Both the position numbers and the translations under genes were made by a program. DNA of 64,000 bases from Chryseobacterium wanjuense. GTDB lineage: Bacteria > Bacteroidota > Bacteroidia > Flavobacteriales > Weeksellaceae. The notes under the pieces were generated by a model. That model did not search any database. It saw nothing but the letters and a program-made list of their open reading frames with translations, and was not told the origin of the DNA. Location of the stretch: positions 186,001 to 250,000 of the forward strand of contig NZ_FOIU01000003.1 in assembly GCF_900111495.1 (NCBI RefSeq), in the 5' to 3' direction. This document shows, piece after piece, positions 35,676-44,949 of the stretch (its first letter is position 1; every line of letters begins with the position of its first letter).

Positions 35676-35683
35676 CAAAAATA
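35676..35683 (-). promoter_or_regulatory. -7 promoter element of prmA
   Basis: The minus strand reads TATTTTTG, 15 bases before the ATG. Confidence 0.55.
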
Positions 35684-35840
35684 ACGAATTAACATCACAA
35701 TCTTATTAGTTAGTATTAGAGATGTCACATTGAGCGAAGTCGAAATGTTTTTTAGACGCAAAGGACACAAAGATTTATTAAAATTGACATACATATTTTC
35801 GTCCGCAAAGGCGTTCACATAACAAAGATTATACACAAAG

Positions 35841-35999
35841 TTTGTCATTGCGAGCAAAGCGAAGCAATCTCAAAACAAGCGAAAAATCTGTTAAATATTG
35901 CTGTAAGACTTTGTTTAGATGCTTTTAACATGACAAACCTTGCGTTTAATTGTCTAATATGCGAGATTGCTTCGTCGCTCCGCTCTTCGCAATGACAAA
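35841..35999. repeat. TTTGTCATTGCGAG inverted repeat
   Basis: The left arm 35841-35871 (TTTGTCATTGCGAGC then AAAGCGAAGCAATCTC) and right arm 35963-35999 (GAGATTGCTTCG then CTTCGCAATGACAAA) are inverted copies; the right arm has a few extra bases in the middle. A related GTCACATTGAGCGAAGTCG segment lies near 35725. The gap 35684-36170 holds only repeats of this sort. Confidence 0.75.
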
Positions 36000-36006
36000 C
36001 TAAAAA

Positions 36007-36034
36007 AGCGGGCTAAAGCCCGCTCCTATTGATG
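36007..36034 (+). repeat. GGCTAAAGCC dispersed repeat, half copy
   Basis: This holds only the right half of the repeat family: GCGGGCTAAAGCCCGC, then TCCTATTGATG. Confidence 0.7.
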
Positions 36035-36170
36035 TTTGATGTTCTTAATTATAATCTGTTTGTATTACTTTATTAACTACCCCGTCTTTTTGTTTCACAA
36101 AAATCCACCCCTTCAAAGAAGGGGAATTTTAACGGCTCTAATACTAACTTCTAATTTCTAACTTCTTCTT

Positions 36171-36884
36171 TTACGGATTTGTAGAGAAAATAGAACCATT
36201 GGCAATTAATGCTCTTCTGTTCATTTTCAGAATATCCCTTACCCATTCTGCGAAATCTTCCGGTTGGAGTACTGTTTCGGGATTTCCGTCCGTCAAACCG
36301 CCTTGAATAGACATATCGGAAGCGATAGTACTTGGTGTCAAAGTAATAACACGGATGTTTTGCTTTCTCCATTCTGCCATCATCGATTGTGATAACGAAA
36401 CGACCGCTGCTTTTGATGCGGCATACGCAGACATATTCGGCCCCCCTTTCAAACCGGCTGTTGATGCTACGTTGACGATATCTCCCTCCCCTTTTGCTTT
36501 CATGAAAGGATGAACAGCTTTTGCTGCGTAATACACCCCGAAAAGATTGGTTTTAATGACCTGTTCCCAAGTTTCAGAAGGCATTTCTTCGATGCTTCCG
36601 AAGTCGCCGATTCCTGCGTTGTTGATCAGGATATCAATTCCTCCCAATTGTTCTGCCAACGATTCGATTCCTGCTTTTACATGAATTTCATTATCCATAC
36701 TGAAAACGGCATAAAATGCATTTACGCCAAGATCTTTGATTTCCTCAACCGTCATTTTAAGGTTTTCCTCGTTTCTGCCGGTGATTCCAATATTTACTCC
36801 TTCATTTGCCAACGCTAGAGCTACTGCTTTACCAAGACCTCTTCCTCCACCTGTAATGATGGCGTTTTTTCCGTTTATGTTCAT
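36171..36884 (-). CDS. Short-chain dehydrogenase/reductase, FabG-like
   Basis: A 237-residue NAD(P)-dependent oxidoreductase. Cofactor motif TGGGRGLG is near the N-terminus, with the NNAG motif, the catalytic serine in ASTAGLKGG and YAASK as the YxxxK pair. The substrate is not clear; such proteins are often annotated as 3-ketoacyl-ACP reductases. A longer frame with a TTG at 36911 coincides with a -7 element, so ATG 36884 is used. It stands alone between repeat-filled gaps. Confidence 0.88.
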   Translation of the reverse strand: MNINGKNAIITGGGRGLGKAVALALANEGVNIGITGRNEENLKMTVEEIKDLGVNAFYAVFSMDNEIHVKAGIESLAEQLGGIDILINNAGIGDFGSIEEMPSETWEQVIKTNLFGVYYAAKAVHPFMKAKGEGDIVNVASTAGLKGGPNMSAYAASKAAVVSLSQSMMAEWRKQNIRVITLTPSTIASDMSIQGGLTDGNPETVLQPEDFAEWVRDILKMNRRALIANGSIFSTNP

Positions 36885-36908
36885 TTTAATAGTATTTTTT
36901 ACTTTGAA

Positions 36909-36916
36909 CAAATTTA
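36909..36916 (-). promoter_or_regulatory. -7 promoter element of the SDR gene
   Basis: The minus strand reads TAAATTTG, 24 bases before the ATG. Confidence 0.55.
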
Positions 36917-36934
36917 CGAAAGGGATTTTTGATT

Positions 36935-37393
36935 AAACACTAATGGACACAAATGTTTTCACGAATAAACACAATTTTTAGATCTATCTTGTTTTAAGTT
37001 TTGGCTAAAGCCCTAATTGTGTATTTTGAATGAAAAGCGGGCTAAAGCCCACTCCTATTGATGATTTTTAAAAATGTTACAGATGCTTCTACAGGCTCAG
37101 CATGACAGCGTTGAGAGTAACAGGTAGCATTAGGAATGTCACACTGAGCCTGTCGAAGTGTTTTGCGCCTTAAAAATTATTAAAATTAAAAGCCTTTGTG
37201 CCTTTGCGATTTCCAACAAATAATATTAAAAATAGAAAAAAGTTTATTTAAATTAAAAAAATGAGCAACAAAAAGTCACATTCGGAGAAGTCATCATGCA
37301 ACTTTCAGCATGACAGCGCTAATACTACCTATTTCTAATTGGTTTAAAATTCATTAGTGTAATTCGTGAAAACATTTGTGTCCATTAGTGTTT
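36935..37393. repeat. Repeat island framed by a 32-bp perfect inverted repeat
   Basis: Arms 36935-36966 and 37362-37393 are perfect inverted copies (left arm begins AAACACTAATGGACACAAAT). Inside are a GGCTAAAGCC family member (36996-37063) and an imperfect inverted repeat CTTCTACAGGCTCAGCATG (37086-37107) with TGTCACACTGAGCCTGTCG (37137-37158). Another CAGCATGACAGCGCTAATAC segment lies near 37310. No gene is seen. Confidence 0.75.
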
Positions 37394-37416
37394 AGAAAAA
37401 ATTTAGAAAAAAATAA

Positions 37417-37440
37417 AACCGACTCCTAAAGGAATCGGTT
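37417..37440 (-). terminator. Terminator of the phosphoesterase gene
   Basis: AACCGACTCC (37417-37426) pairs with GGAATCGGTT (37431-37440), one mismatch, followed by a T-rich run on the minus strand. Confidence 0.85.
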
Positions 37441-37469
37441 TCTTTGAAAGTATAGTAAAAAATGAAAAA

Positions 37470-39047
37470 CTAAGGAATAAGAACCGGGTTTTGAACCTCG
37501 AATTCTTCTGATGTTGAGAACTGATTTCCATACATATCCGTCGCTCTTACCTCAACCTTATGTTTTCCTAAAGAAATTTTTCTTGGGAACGCGCCTGTCC
37601 AGGTGTGTTTCGACATTTCCGGGTTTGAAGGTCTTCTTCCAGGGAAAAGGTTTGGAGTAACATCCCATTTGAATACTGACATTACAAAATTTGGATCCAA
37701 CGTTTCGTCGTATTCCATTGCTTCCCACTGACCGCCGTCTATGCTGTATTCTACCTTATCTTTTTTGCTTCCCATGAAGAAATTAGCTAAGATTTTTGCA
37801 GAAGTTCTTCCCGGAATTGCTTTAGGAACAAATAAACCGATCTGATAATCTTCCGGTTTTCCGGCTGTTTTGTATTTAACTTTATATTGATTATCATTAA
37901 AACTGATGAAAGAATATCCTTTTGCCGTACCGTCTCTCATGGTAGAAGTCGGTAATCCCGCATCATCTGCTGTTCCAGACCACCAGTCACCGCAAGTTGT
38001 TCCTGCATTAAATTCGTGAAGATCTTTCGAACCGTTCCAACCTGCCTGTTTTCCGTAGAAAATCTGTTGTTGGATGTGGGTGTGAGCCGATAAAATCAAA
38101 GCATTCTGGAAAGGAGTTAAATAATCAAATAACTTCTGACGGTCTGCATTTCTGAAATTATCTTCATTTTTATGTTCCAAAGGAATATGGAAAGACACGA
38201 CAACCAATTTGCTTTTATCAACCAATTTCAAGTCATTTTCCACGAATTTCAACTGATCTTCACGGAATCCACCCCAGTATCCTTTTCCATCTCTCGGATC
38301 CGGATACAAAATATCATCCAAAATAATGAAGTGAACATTTCCGTAATTAAAAGAATAGTTTGCAGGTCCGAAATTGGATTCAAACGTTTCGTCTGAGAAC
38401 AAATCTTCCTTTGCATCATAGTTCATATCGTGGTTACCCATGACGTTGTACCAAGGTAAACCAACTTCTTTCATTACATCTATATAAGGCTTTTGTAAAC
38501 TTAAATTGTCACCAACCAAATCTCCCAAACTGATTCCCAGTACTGCATTTTTCTTGGTATTTTTAACCTCATTTACGATAGATCTTTTGAAATAATCCAA
38601 TTCCTTTTCTGTGTAAGGTTGCGGATCTCCGAAAACCAAAATATCGAAGTTTTTGCTTTCGTTTTGCTTATTTAAGGCAAAATTTAATTCTTTCGGAAGT
38701 TCACCCGTTGGTGCTGTTCCTTTGTATTTAAAATCTGCAGGCGAACCTTTTGGTTTGTATTGATAATAATATTGAGGAAGGTTATTTCCATTTACGGGAG
38801 TCATATAACCTGAAGGCTTGATGACAAAAACCGTCTGATTTTCCTGGATTGGCAGGCTGTATCTTCCGCTTTTATCCGTTAAAACTACCTGTACTCCATT
38901 GGAAACGGCTACTCCTTCGATTCCTTTTTCGCGGTTTTCTTTCTTCTGATTTTTGTTGCTGTCTTCATACACATACCCTGAAACAGAAGCCTGTGAAAAT
39001 GCCATCGCCGAAATTAACAGACACGGCATTAAAAATTTTATATTCAT
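37470..39047 (-). CDS. Secreted calcineurin-like metallophosphoesterase
   Basis: A 525-residue exported protein. The signal peptide covers about 1-20 (ending AFSQA). An N-terminal Ig-like/carboxypeptidase-regulatory-like domain follows (SGYVYEDSNKNQKKENREKG to IKPSGY). The catalytic domain has DILVFGDPQ, GISLGDLVGDN, NVMGNHDMNY, VVSFHIPLEH and LSAHTHIQQ, the metal-binding set. A further C-terminal beta domain fits the calcineurin-like C-terminal family. It probably hydrolyses phosphate esters outside the cytoplasm. It lies downstream of a SusC/SusD pair. Confidence 0.9.
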   Translation of the reverse strand: MNIKFLMPCLLISAMAFSQASVSGYVYEDSNKNQKKENREKGIEGVAVSNGVQVVLTDKSGRYSLPIQENQTVFVIKPSGYMTPVNGNNLPQYYYQYKPKGSPADFKYKGTAPTGELPKELNFALNKQNESKNFDILVFGDPQPYTEKELDYFKRSIVNEVKNTKKNAVLGISLGDLVGDNLSLQKPYIDVMKEVGLPWYNVMGNHDMNYDAKEDLFSDETFESNFGPANYSFNYGNVHFIILDDILYPDPRDGKGYWGGFREDQLKFVENDLKLVDKSKLVVVSFHIPLEHKNEDNFRNADRQKLFDYLTPFQNALILSAHTHIQQQIFYGKQAGWNGSKDLHEFNAGTTCGDWWSGTADDAGLPTSTMRDGTAKGYSFISFNDNQYKVKYKTAGKPEDYQIGLFVPKAIPGRTSAKILANFFMGSKKDKVEYSIDGGQWEAMEYDETLDPNFVMSVFKWDVTPNLFPGRRPSNPEMSKHTWTGAFPRKISLGKHKVEVRATDMYGNQFSTSEEFEVQNPVLIP

Positions 39048-39133
39048 TTTGATTTATTATTTATTAAAAAATTAAGAGATTTAGAAATTCAGAAATTAGC
39101 TGGTTTGAACCTGAAAACAATCAATTTACAGTT

Positions 39134-39218
39134 AGTCTGTCATCCTGAAAGGATCTGAACTTTTTTAAATCTTTTTAATTTTAATATTATTGTTAAGATC
39201 CTTTCAGGATGACAGACT
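39134..39218. repeat. Palindromic TCATCCTGAAAGGATC repeat, perfect copy
   Basis: A 23-bp perfect inverted repeat: 39134-39156 (AGTCTGTCATCC then TGAAAGGATCT) and 39196-39218, with a 39-base T-rich loop. It is of the same family as 2831-2898 and 16622-16675, and could also act as a terminator for the susD gene. Confidence 0.8.
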
Positions 39219-39237
39219 TGCGTATTAATTTCGTTTA

Positions 39238-39280
39238 AATTTCAGCTAAAGCCTGCTTTCCTCTTCGATCCTATTGATGA
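39238..39280 (+). repeat. GGCTAAAGCC dispersed repeat, degenerate copy
   Basis: AATTTCAGCTAAAGCCTGC followed by GATCCTATTGATGA matches the ends of the family but lacks the middle. Confidence 0.5.
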
Positions 39281-39283
39281 ATT

Positions 39284-40738
39284 TTATGGTTTATTCCACC
39301 AAACTTTTACATTGATATCATCCCCACCCATTTGCTGAACTACCGTCTGATAATTTGACGTATTTAAAACTCTTGGATTCGGTGGATACATTAATCTTGA
39401 TGGTAGATTTCCGTTGTTCAGAAGACCTCCGTTATTGGGAAGTACCGGGAAACCTGTTCTTCTTTTTTCAAACCACTGCTGCTGATCTACAAAGAATAAA
39501 GCCACATATTTCTGAAGCATGATTCTCTCTAAAGTCCCGTTGTAAGCCACATTTGCATTTGAAAAATAATTGGCAGGCATTGTAGCTCCCCATTGTTCGA
39601 TCGTAGCTTTTACTCCGTTTTCGTAGTAAGTCTGGGCGCTTCCGGAAATAATTCCTTTGAAGGCTAATTCTGATAGGGTGAACTGAAGCTCAGCATAAGG
39701 ATAAATTAAAATATTTAAAGGAGCTTTTGCCAAATTCTGGTTCATGTTGGAAGGCTGATAAGTAAATACCATTCCCGGATTGTATCCTGACGGAGCGCCT
39801 TTGTAACCGATATTTGTATTGGTTGCCAAATCTTTTGCCTGGCTAAAGAACATCGACATTCTAGGATCATTATTCGATTTCATTGTTTCAACTAAAAACG
39901 ATGAAGCTGCCCTACTTGTCGTGAAATCCTGCGGTCTTGCGATCGGTGGAAGAAGAGGTGAAACCCCGGTAATATTTATTTTTGTGGTTTCTGCATTACT
40001 CTGGAAAATAGGGAAAGTTGTAGGGTTATTTACGATCTCCTGGATTCTTTCATTTACATTAATCTCTCCGTTTTTGCTTAAAATCCTTGTTAATAACCTT
40101 AATGAAAGTGAATTACAGAATTTTTTCCAGTTGGTAATTCCATTGGTATCGGTACCTGCATTGTAGAAAAGATCGGTTCCTGTTAACGGTTTTGTGGTAA
40201 CGAAAAGAGAATTTGCTCTTTTCAGATCGTCCAATAACTGTACATAAATATCTTTCTGCTTATCAAATTTTGGCTGAGAAATCCCTTCATCCAATCTTGA
40301 AGCTTCAGTAAGCGGAATATCTCCGAAAGTATCTGTAAGATTTGAAGCAATCCATGCATTCATTACCAATGCGATGGCTTCGTAGTTTTTATCATTGCTT
40401 TTTACGGCCGCTCTTTTTAGATCGTAGATCTGTTTCAGCCATTTGTAATTGTTATTCCAAAAACCTGCACCTGTATTTTCTGTGATGTAATAGCGGCTTA
40501 ATGAATTTCCTTCATTCGGAAAATCCAGAGAAACCTGCATGATATCGAAGGTGAAGTCATTTGCTCTCATATAGTTTACAGAAGCCATATTGTACTGAGC
40601 CGGAGCCAGAAAGCTTGAAACCTCAGGATCAAGGATTCTGCTGTTGTCTACATTCACCTCATCCATTGTTCTGTCGCAAGAAACGGAAGCAATCCCTAAA
40701 CCTGCCAGAAGAAAATATTTTACTATTGATTTTTTCAT
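39284..40738 (-). CDS. SusD/RagB-like outer-membrane lipoprotein
   Basis: A 484-residue lipoprotein (signal MKKSIVKYFLLAGLGIASVSC, lipobox Cys21). The N-terminal DRTMDEVNVDNSR and internal LTDTFGDIPLTEA segments are typical of the SusD family, here of the SusD_2 type. Such proteins bind substrate at the cell surface and pass it to the SusC channel. It starts 12 bases after susC ends, and the phosphoesterase gene follows, so the substrate may be a phosphorylated compound rather than a glycan; that is inference. Confidence 0.9.
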   Translation of the reverse strand: MKKSIVKYFLLAGLGIASVSCDRTMDEVNVDNSRILDPEVSSFLAPAQYNMASVNYMRANDFTFDIMQVSLDFPNEGNSLSRYYITENTGAGFWNNNYKWLKQIYDLKRAAVKSNDKNYEAIALVMNAWIASNLTDTFGDIPLTEASRLDEGISQPKFDKQKDIYVQLLDDLKRANSLFVTTKPLTGTDLFYNAGTDTNGITNWKKFCNSLSLRLLTRILSKNGEINVNERIQEIVNNPTTFPIFQSNAETTKINITGVSPLLPPIARPQDFTTSRAASSFLVETMKSNNDPRMSMFFSQAKDLATNTNIGYKGAPSGYNPGMVFTYQPSNMNQNLAKAPLNILIYPYAELQFTLSELAFKGIISGSAQTYYENGVKATIEQWGATMPANYFSNANVAYNGTLERIMLQKYVALFFVDQQQWFEKRRTGFPVLPNNGGLLNNGNLPSRLMYPPNPRVLNTSNYQTVVQQMGGDDINVKVWWNKP

Positions 40739-40749
40739 GTCTTAAATAA

Positions 40750-43725
40750 TTAGAATTTTACATTAAGTTGGAATCCTACAGTTCTTGCTGTCGGCAATTG
40801 TCCCATTTCCACACCTGGAGTGATGGTAGCATTATCTAAAGTCGCAGCTTCCGGATCAAACAATGGGAATTTCGTCCACATCCAAAGATTTTTTCCGAAA
40901 ATTGCCAGCGTAAGATCTGTGATTTTTAATGGCTGCGTAACTGATTTAGGGAAAGAATAAGCGATTCTTGCATCTCTAAGCTTGACGAAAGAAGTATCGA
41001 AAGTATTCGTTTCAACGTTTGCTCTTCTCCAGTAATCTGCGTAATACGTAGGTACTGCAACCCCTTTGGTATTTGTAGAATATGACCCGTCTGCGTTTTG
41101 AACAACCCCCTGACCAACGATTAAACCATCCGGATTATCTCTACCGACTAAAGTATGTTCTAATTTTCCTTGCTCCGTCATTTTGTGATGAGACTGGGAA
41201 TACGCCATACCTTTGTACTGACCGTCGAAAGAGAAGCTTACTGTTACGTTTTTAATTTTAAATTCGTTCTGAATTCCCGCTCTCCATTTCGGGAATGCAT
41301 TTCCTACTTTCTTCATTGTGGTAGGTTTTGCCGTTAATCCATCCGATCCGAAAACAACCTGTCCGTCCGGAGAATACATCAATCCGTATCCGTACATATC
41401 ACCGATTGATCCTCCCACCACTGCATTATAATATACAACTCCACCTACACTTGCCATTGTATACGGCTCACCGTGGAATTCTTCAGGAAGAGAAAGAATT
41501 TTATTCCTGTTCATCGACCAATTGGCAGAGACATTCCATGAGAAGTTTTTGTTTTTGATAGGATAAGCGTTCATCATCAATTCAACTCCTCTGTTTCTTA
41601 CCTCTCCTGAGTTGATAACCCTTAAAGAATATCCTGTTTCCCACAATACAGGTACATTTCGAATAATCTGATCTACCGAATTACTTTGATAAACGGTTGC
41701 ATTGAAAGTCAATCTGTTTTTAAATAAACTGAAATCCATCCCTCCTTCAATATTGGTAATCATCTCAGGTCTCAGATTCGGGTTGGCATATAAACTTGGC
41801 AGTTCTACAGATCCAGGGAATGAACTTACACTGTAATAATTTTCCAACTGGTAAGGTGCCGTATCATTTCCAATTCTCGACCATGATGCTCTCAGCTTCC
41901 ACATATTCAGCTTATTGCTTTTAAGTCCGAAAATATCAGAAAGGATAAAAGATGAAGCGACTGATGGATAGAAATAAGAACGGTTCGCCTTTGGAAGCGT
42001 ACTGCTCCAGTCGTTACGTGCTGTAAAATCTAAGAATATTTTTTCTTTATAATTTAAAGTTAATAAAGCATACAAACTGTTTACATATCTGTCATAAGGT
42101 TTCGGAATTTTGAAATCCTGAGCGACAGCATTCGTAAGGCTGTATACTCCCGGATTTTTAAGCCCGATGGCAAAATAATCCTGGGTTTTCTGTTCTTCAT
42201 ACTGAGAACTCGCTCCTCCAGTCGCCGTAAGGTTAATGCTACCGATTGCAGTTTTATAATTGACCATTAAATCATTATTAAAATTAAATCCGTCAATATA
42301 TTGCTCACGATAATATCCCTTTAAATAATTGGCAGAGCTCCAAGGTCTTTTCTGGGTACGCAATTCGTCATTCCAAACCATTCCTGATCTTAGTAAAACA
42401 TCAAAATGTTTATCGATCTGGTAATTTAAGCTTACATTTCCCGTGATGTTTTTCTTGTTTAAACTATTGGTCATTTCATAGGCAATCAGATAAGGATTAT
42501 CGATATACGAACTGAATGGGTGAATCTGATCCACCTGCTCCTGCCCCGGCTTCCAGATCGGTCTGTACCACTCCAAATCTACGTTCGGATTCTGGAAAAT
42601 CATGAAATAGGAAATAGACTGGTTGTTGTATCCCGTTGCCGGAAGATTGTCACTTTTTGTCTGGCTGTATGATAATTTTACGTTTGCCTTTAATTTTGAA
42701 CTCAATTTATGGTCTACCGATACTGCTGCGTTCCATCTTTCCAGTCCTGTATTTGGCATCATCCATTCGTTGTTCAGATAGGTAAGAGATGTTCTGTATG
42801 ATGTTTTATCGTTAGAACCCTCGATAGAGATATTGTTGGAATAAGTCGATCCTGTCTGCCAGAAATCTTTAATATTGTTTTTGTAAGGTCTCCAAAGCTG
42901 TCTTTCTTTACTCTGTCCGTTTACCGTAGGATCGTATTGATAATAATACTGCCCGTCAAACTTCGGCCCGAAAGCACTACTCGTTCCTCCCGTACTTACA
43001 CCGTCTACCGAAGCTCCGTAAGAATAGTAGTAATTCCCGTTTTTGTCTTTGGTCATTGTTCCCTGTCCGTATTGGTACTGCCAATCCGGCCATTTTAATA
43101 CAGAATCGAAACTTGTGTAAGAATTGAGTGAAACCTGAAGCTTACCATCTTTATTCTTCCCGGATTTTGTAGTGATCATTACTGCTCCCTTAGCTCCTCT
43201 GGAACCGTATAAAGCCGCTGCAGTAGGTCCTTTAAGAACTGTGATGCTTTCAATATCATCCGGGTTGATGCTGTTCAGATCATTCCCGTAATCAATCGGA
43301 ACGTCACCTCCGGAACCCGCTCCATAAGCCGGTGTTCCTGATCCTACGGTTCTTCCGTTCATCGGTACGCCGTCTACTACAATAAGAGCCTGGTCTTCGA
43401 AACCGTTCATTGATACATCTCCTCTCAGAGTAATTCTGGCACTGGCCAACGGTCCTGCTCCAGCAGTCTGAATTTTCAATCCCGCTACTTTACCTTCCAG
43501 AGCACCTGTCCAGTTATTGTTTTGGGTTCTGAGAAGCTGTTCAGAATCGATTGTTTCAGTAGAGTATCCCAACGCTTTATTTTGCCTTTTGATTCCTAGC
43601 GCCGTTACTACTACCTCGTCGATGTTTTTGATGGTGTCTTTTTTAGCTTTCTGCTGAGCCGTCAGATTGACACTGACTAATCCTAACAGTGACAAAACCA
43701 ACAACTTTTGTGTCTCTTTACGCAT
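40750..43725 (-). CDS. SusC/RagA-like TonB-dependent outer-membrane transporter
   Basis: A 991-residue outer-membrane protein. The signal peptide ends near residue 23. A short stretch leads straight into the plug (IDEVVVTALGIKRQNKALG, VDGVPMNG, ESITVLKGPTAAALYGSRGA). The usual N-terminal carboxypeptidase-regulatory domain is absent. The rest is a 22-strand-type barrel ending in FQLNVKF. It would take up the ligand presented by the SusD partner, powered by TonB. Confidence 0.94.
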   Translation of the reverse strand: MRKETQKLLVLSLLGLVSVNLTAQQKAKKDTIKNIDEVVVTALGIKRQNKALGYSTETIDSEQLLRTQNNNWTGALEGKVAGLKIQTAGAGPLASARITLRGDVSMNGFEDQALIVVDGVPMNGRTVGSGTPAYGAGSGGDVPIDYGNDLNSINPDDIESITVLKGPTAAALYGSRGAKGAVMITTKSGKNKDGKLQVSLNSYTSFDSVLKWPDWQYQYGQGTMTKDKNGNYYYSYGASVDGVSTGGTSSAFGPKFDGQYYYQYDPTVNGQSKERQLWRPYKNNIKDFWQTGSTYSNNISIEGSNDKTSYRTSLTYLNNEWMMPNTGLERWNAAVSVDHKLSSKLKANVKLSYSQTKSDNLPATGYNNQSISYFMIFQNPNVDLEWYRPIWKPGQEQVDQIHPFSSYIDNPYLIAYEMTNSLNKKNITGNVSLNYQIDKHFDVLLRSGMVWNDELRTQKRPWSSANYLKGYYREQYIDGFNFNNDLMVNYKTAIGSINLTATGGASSQYEEQKTQDYFAIGLKNPGVYSLTNAVAQDFKIPKPYDRYVNSLYALLTLNYKEKIFLDFTARNDWSSTLPKANRSYFYPSVASSFILSDIFGLKSNKLNMWKLRASWSRIGNDTAPYQLENYYSVSSFPGSVELPSLYANPNLRPEMITNIEGGMDFSLFKNRLTFNATVYQSNSVDQIIRNVPVLWETGYSLRVINSGEVRNRGVELMMNAYPIKNKNFSWNVSANWSMNRNKILSLPEEFHGEPYTMASVGGVVYYNAVVGGSIGDMYGYGLMYSPDGQVVFGSDGLTAKPTTMKKVGNAFPKWRAGIQNEFKIKNVTVSFSFDGQYKGMAYSQSHHKMTEQGKLEHTLVGRDNPDGLIVGQGVVQNADGSYSTNTKGVAVPTYYADYWRRANVETNTFDTSFVKLRDARIAYSFPKSVTQPLKITDLTLAIFGKNLWMWTKFPLFDPEAATLDNATITPGVEMGQLPTARTVGFQLNVKF

Positions 43726-43742
43726 ATCCTTTTTTGTTTGCG

Positions 43743-43750
43743 CAAAATTA
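43743..43750 (-). promoter_or_regulatory. -7 promoter element of the susC/susD/phosphoesterase unit
   Basis: The minus strand reads TAATTTTG, 17 bases before the susC ATG. No close -33 TTG is seen. Confidence 0.55.
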
Positions 43751-44016
43751 AAACTACATTATGGCTACGGCTTTAACAACGTTTTAACATTTATTAAATA
43801 ATTATTAAACACTATATGAATTAAATTTTAACAAAAATGTATACAGTTTTGGTTAACAGCAGGTTAAAAAAATTAAGGATTATTAATATGTAAGCTTAAA
43901 TTTATTTACCTAACTTTATTGTCTTTTCCTGATAAAATAAAAATATTCCGGCTTATAGAGCAGTTTTTCAATGGCTTAAAAATTTTAATTCTCTTTAAGC
44001 AATGGTTAAACAAAAC
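43751..44016. other. AT-rich gap without a gene
   Basis: No coding frame is supported between the susC promoter and the terminator of the upstream gene. No strong repeat is seen either. Confidence 0.5.
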
Positions 44017-44045
44017 AGTCCGCCTCAGAAAGAGACAGACTGTAT
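44017..44045 (-). terminator. Terminator of the GDPD gene
   Basis: ACAGTC (44017-44022) pairs with GACTGT (44040-44045) with further inner pairs, then TTTTG on the minus strand. Confidence 0.7.
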
Positions 44046-44070
44046 GATAAGGTTAATATTGATGTAAAAA

Positions 44071-44817
44071 TTACTTATTCTTAAGCTGATCCGGAATATT
44101 GGTTGTAATAAATCCGATCCCTTGATTTTTCAGCTCTTCATAGATGGCTACGTCATTTACCGTCCATGCATTTGTGATTAATCCCAAAGCTTTTGCATCG
44201 GCAATCCAGGTTGGATTTTTCTGGAAAATGCTGTAATGATAGTCGATACCGTCTAATCCTTCATCCTTGATCTGCTGAGGAGATAACTCCCCTTTCAAAT
44301 ACTGAACTTTGTAAGTAGGCTCCAGCTTTTTGATTTCCTTGCAGATATTTAAGCTGAAAGAAATGAATTCACATTGAGACTCCAGCTTCATGTCTTTAAT
44401 CATTTTGATCGTTTTTGCCGTCAGCTCATCTTCTTTTTCTTTGGTTTTATCAGGCTTTATTTCAACAATCAGTTTTAATGATTTGTCTTTTTTTCCTTGT
44501 TTTAAATAATCTTTCAGTGTCGGAAAATCTTCACCGTTTGGTAATTTTACTTTTTTCAGCTCTTTAAAGTCTGTTTCAGCAATTTCCATTTTTGCGTGAT
44601 GTTCATCGTGATTCACGACCAACACCCCGTCTTTTGTCATTCTGACATCAAATTCAGAACCGTAAATTTTCAAATTCTGAGCATTTTCCAATGATTTCAG
44701 AGAGTTTTCCGTAGTCGGAGGTTGAGACTGAAAATAGCCTCTGTGCGCGATAATCTGGGTTTGTGCCTTCATTAAAACTGTACTTAAAACTGCTAACCCT
44801 AAGATAAAATTTTTCAT
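44071..44817 (-). CDS. Glycerophosphodiester phosphodiesterase
   Basis: A 248-residue secreted enzyme: signal peptide about 1-18 (ending LMKA). The GDPD core is clear: IIAHRGY, ENSLKSLENA, GSEFDVRMTKDG and VVNHDEH, then LIVEIKP. It should split glycerophosphodiesters into an alcohol and glycerol-3-phosphate outside the cytoplasm. It lies upstream of the SusC/SusD/phosphoesterase genes, so products could pass to the phosphoesterase. It has its own terminator. Confidence 0.92.
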   Translation of the reverse strand: MKNFILGLAVLSTVLMKAQTQIIAHRGYFQSQPPTTENSLKSLENAQNLKIYGSEFDVRMTKDGVLVVNHDEHHAKMEIAETDFKELKKVKLPNGEDFPTLKDYLKQGKKDKSLKLIVEIKPDKTKEKEDELTAKTIKMIKDMKLESQCEFISFSLNICKEIKKLEPTYKVQYLKGELSPQQIKDEGLDGIDYHYSIFQKNPTWIADAKALGLITNAWTVNDVAIYEELKNQGIGFITTNIPDQLKNK

Positions 44818-44949
44818 AATATGAATGTATTATTTATTAAAAGTAATTAAATTAATGTAAATGGTCAATTTTGCTTTGCAAGTCAATTGTCAATAAAATG
44901 CTTAACAGCAAAATAAATTCATCATTGACCATTCACATTTCATATTTTT

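Noticed and set aside
35645..35857. 70-codon minus-strand frame upstream of prmA
   Set aside because: It crosses the prmA promoter and repeat-like sequence and has no protein-like pattern.
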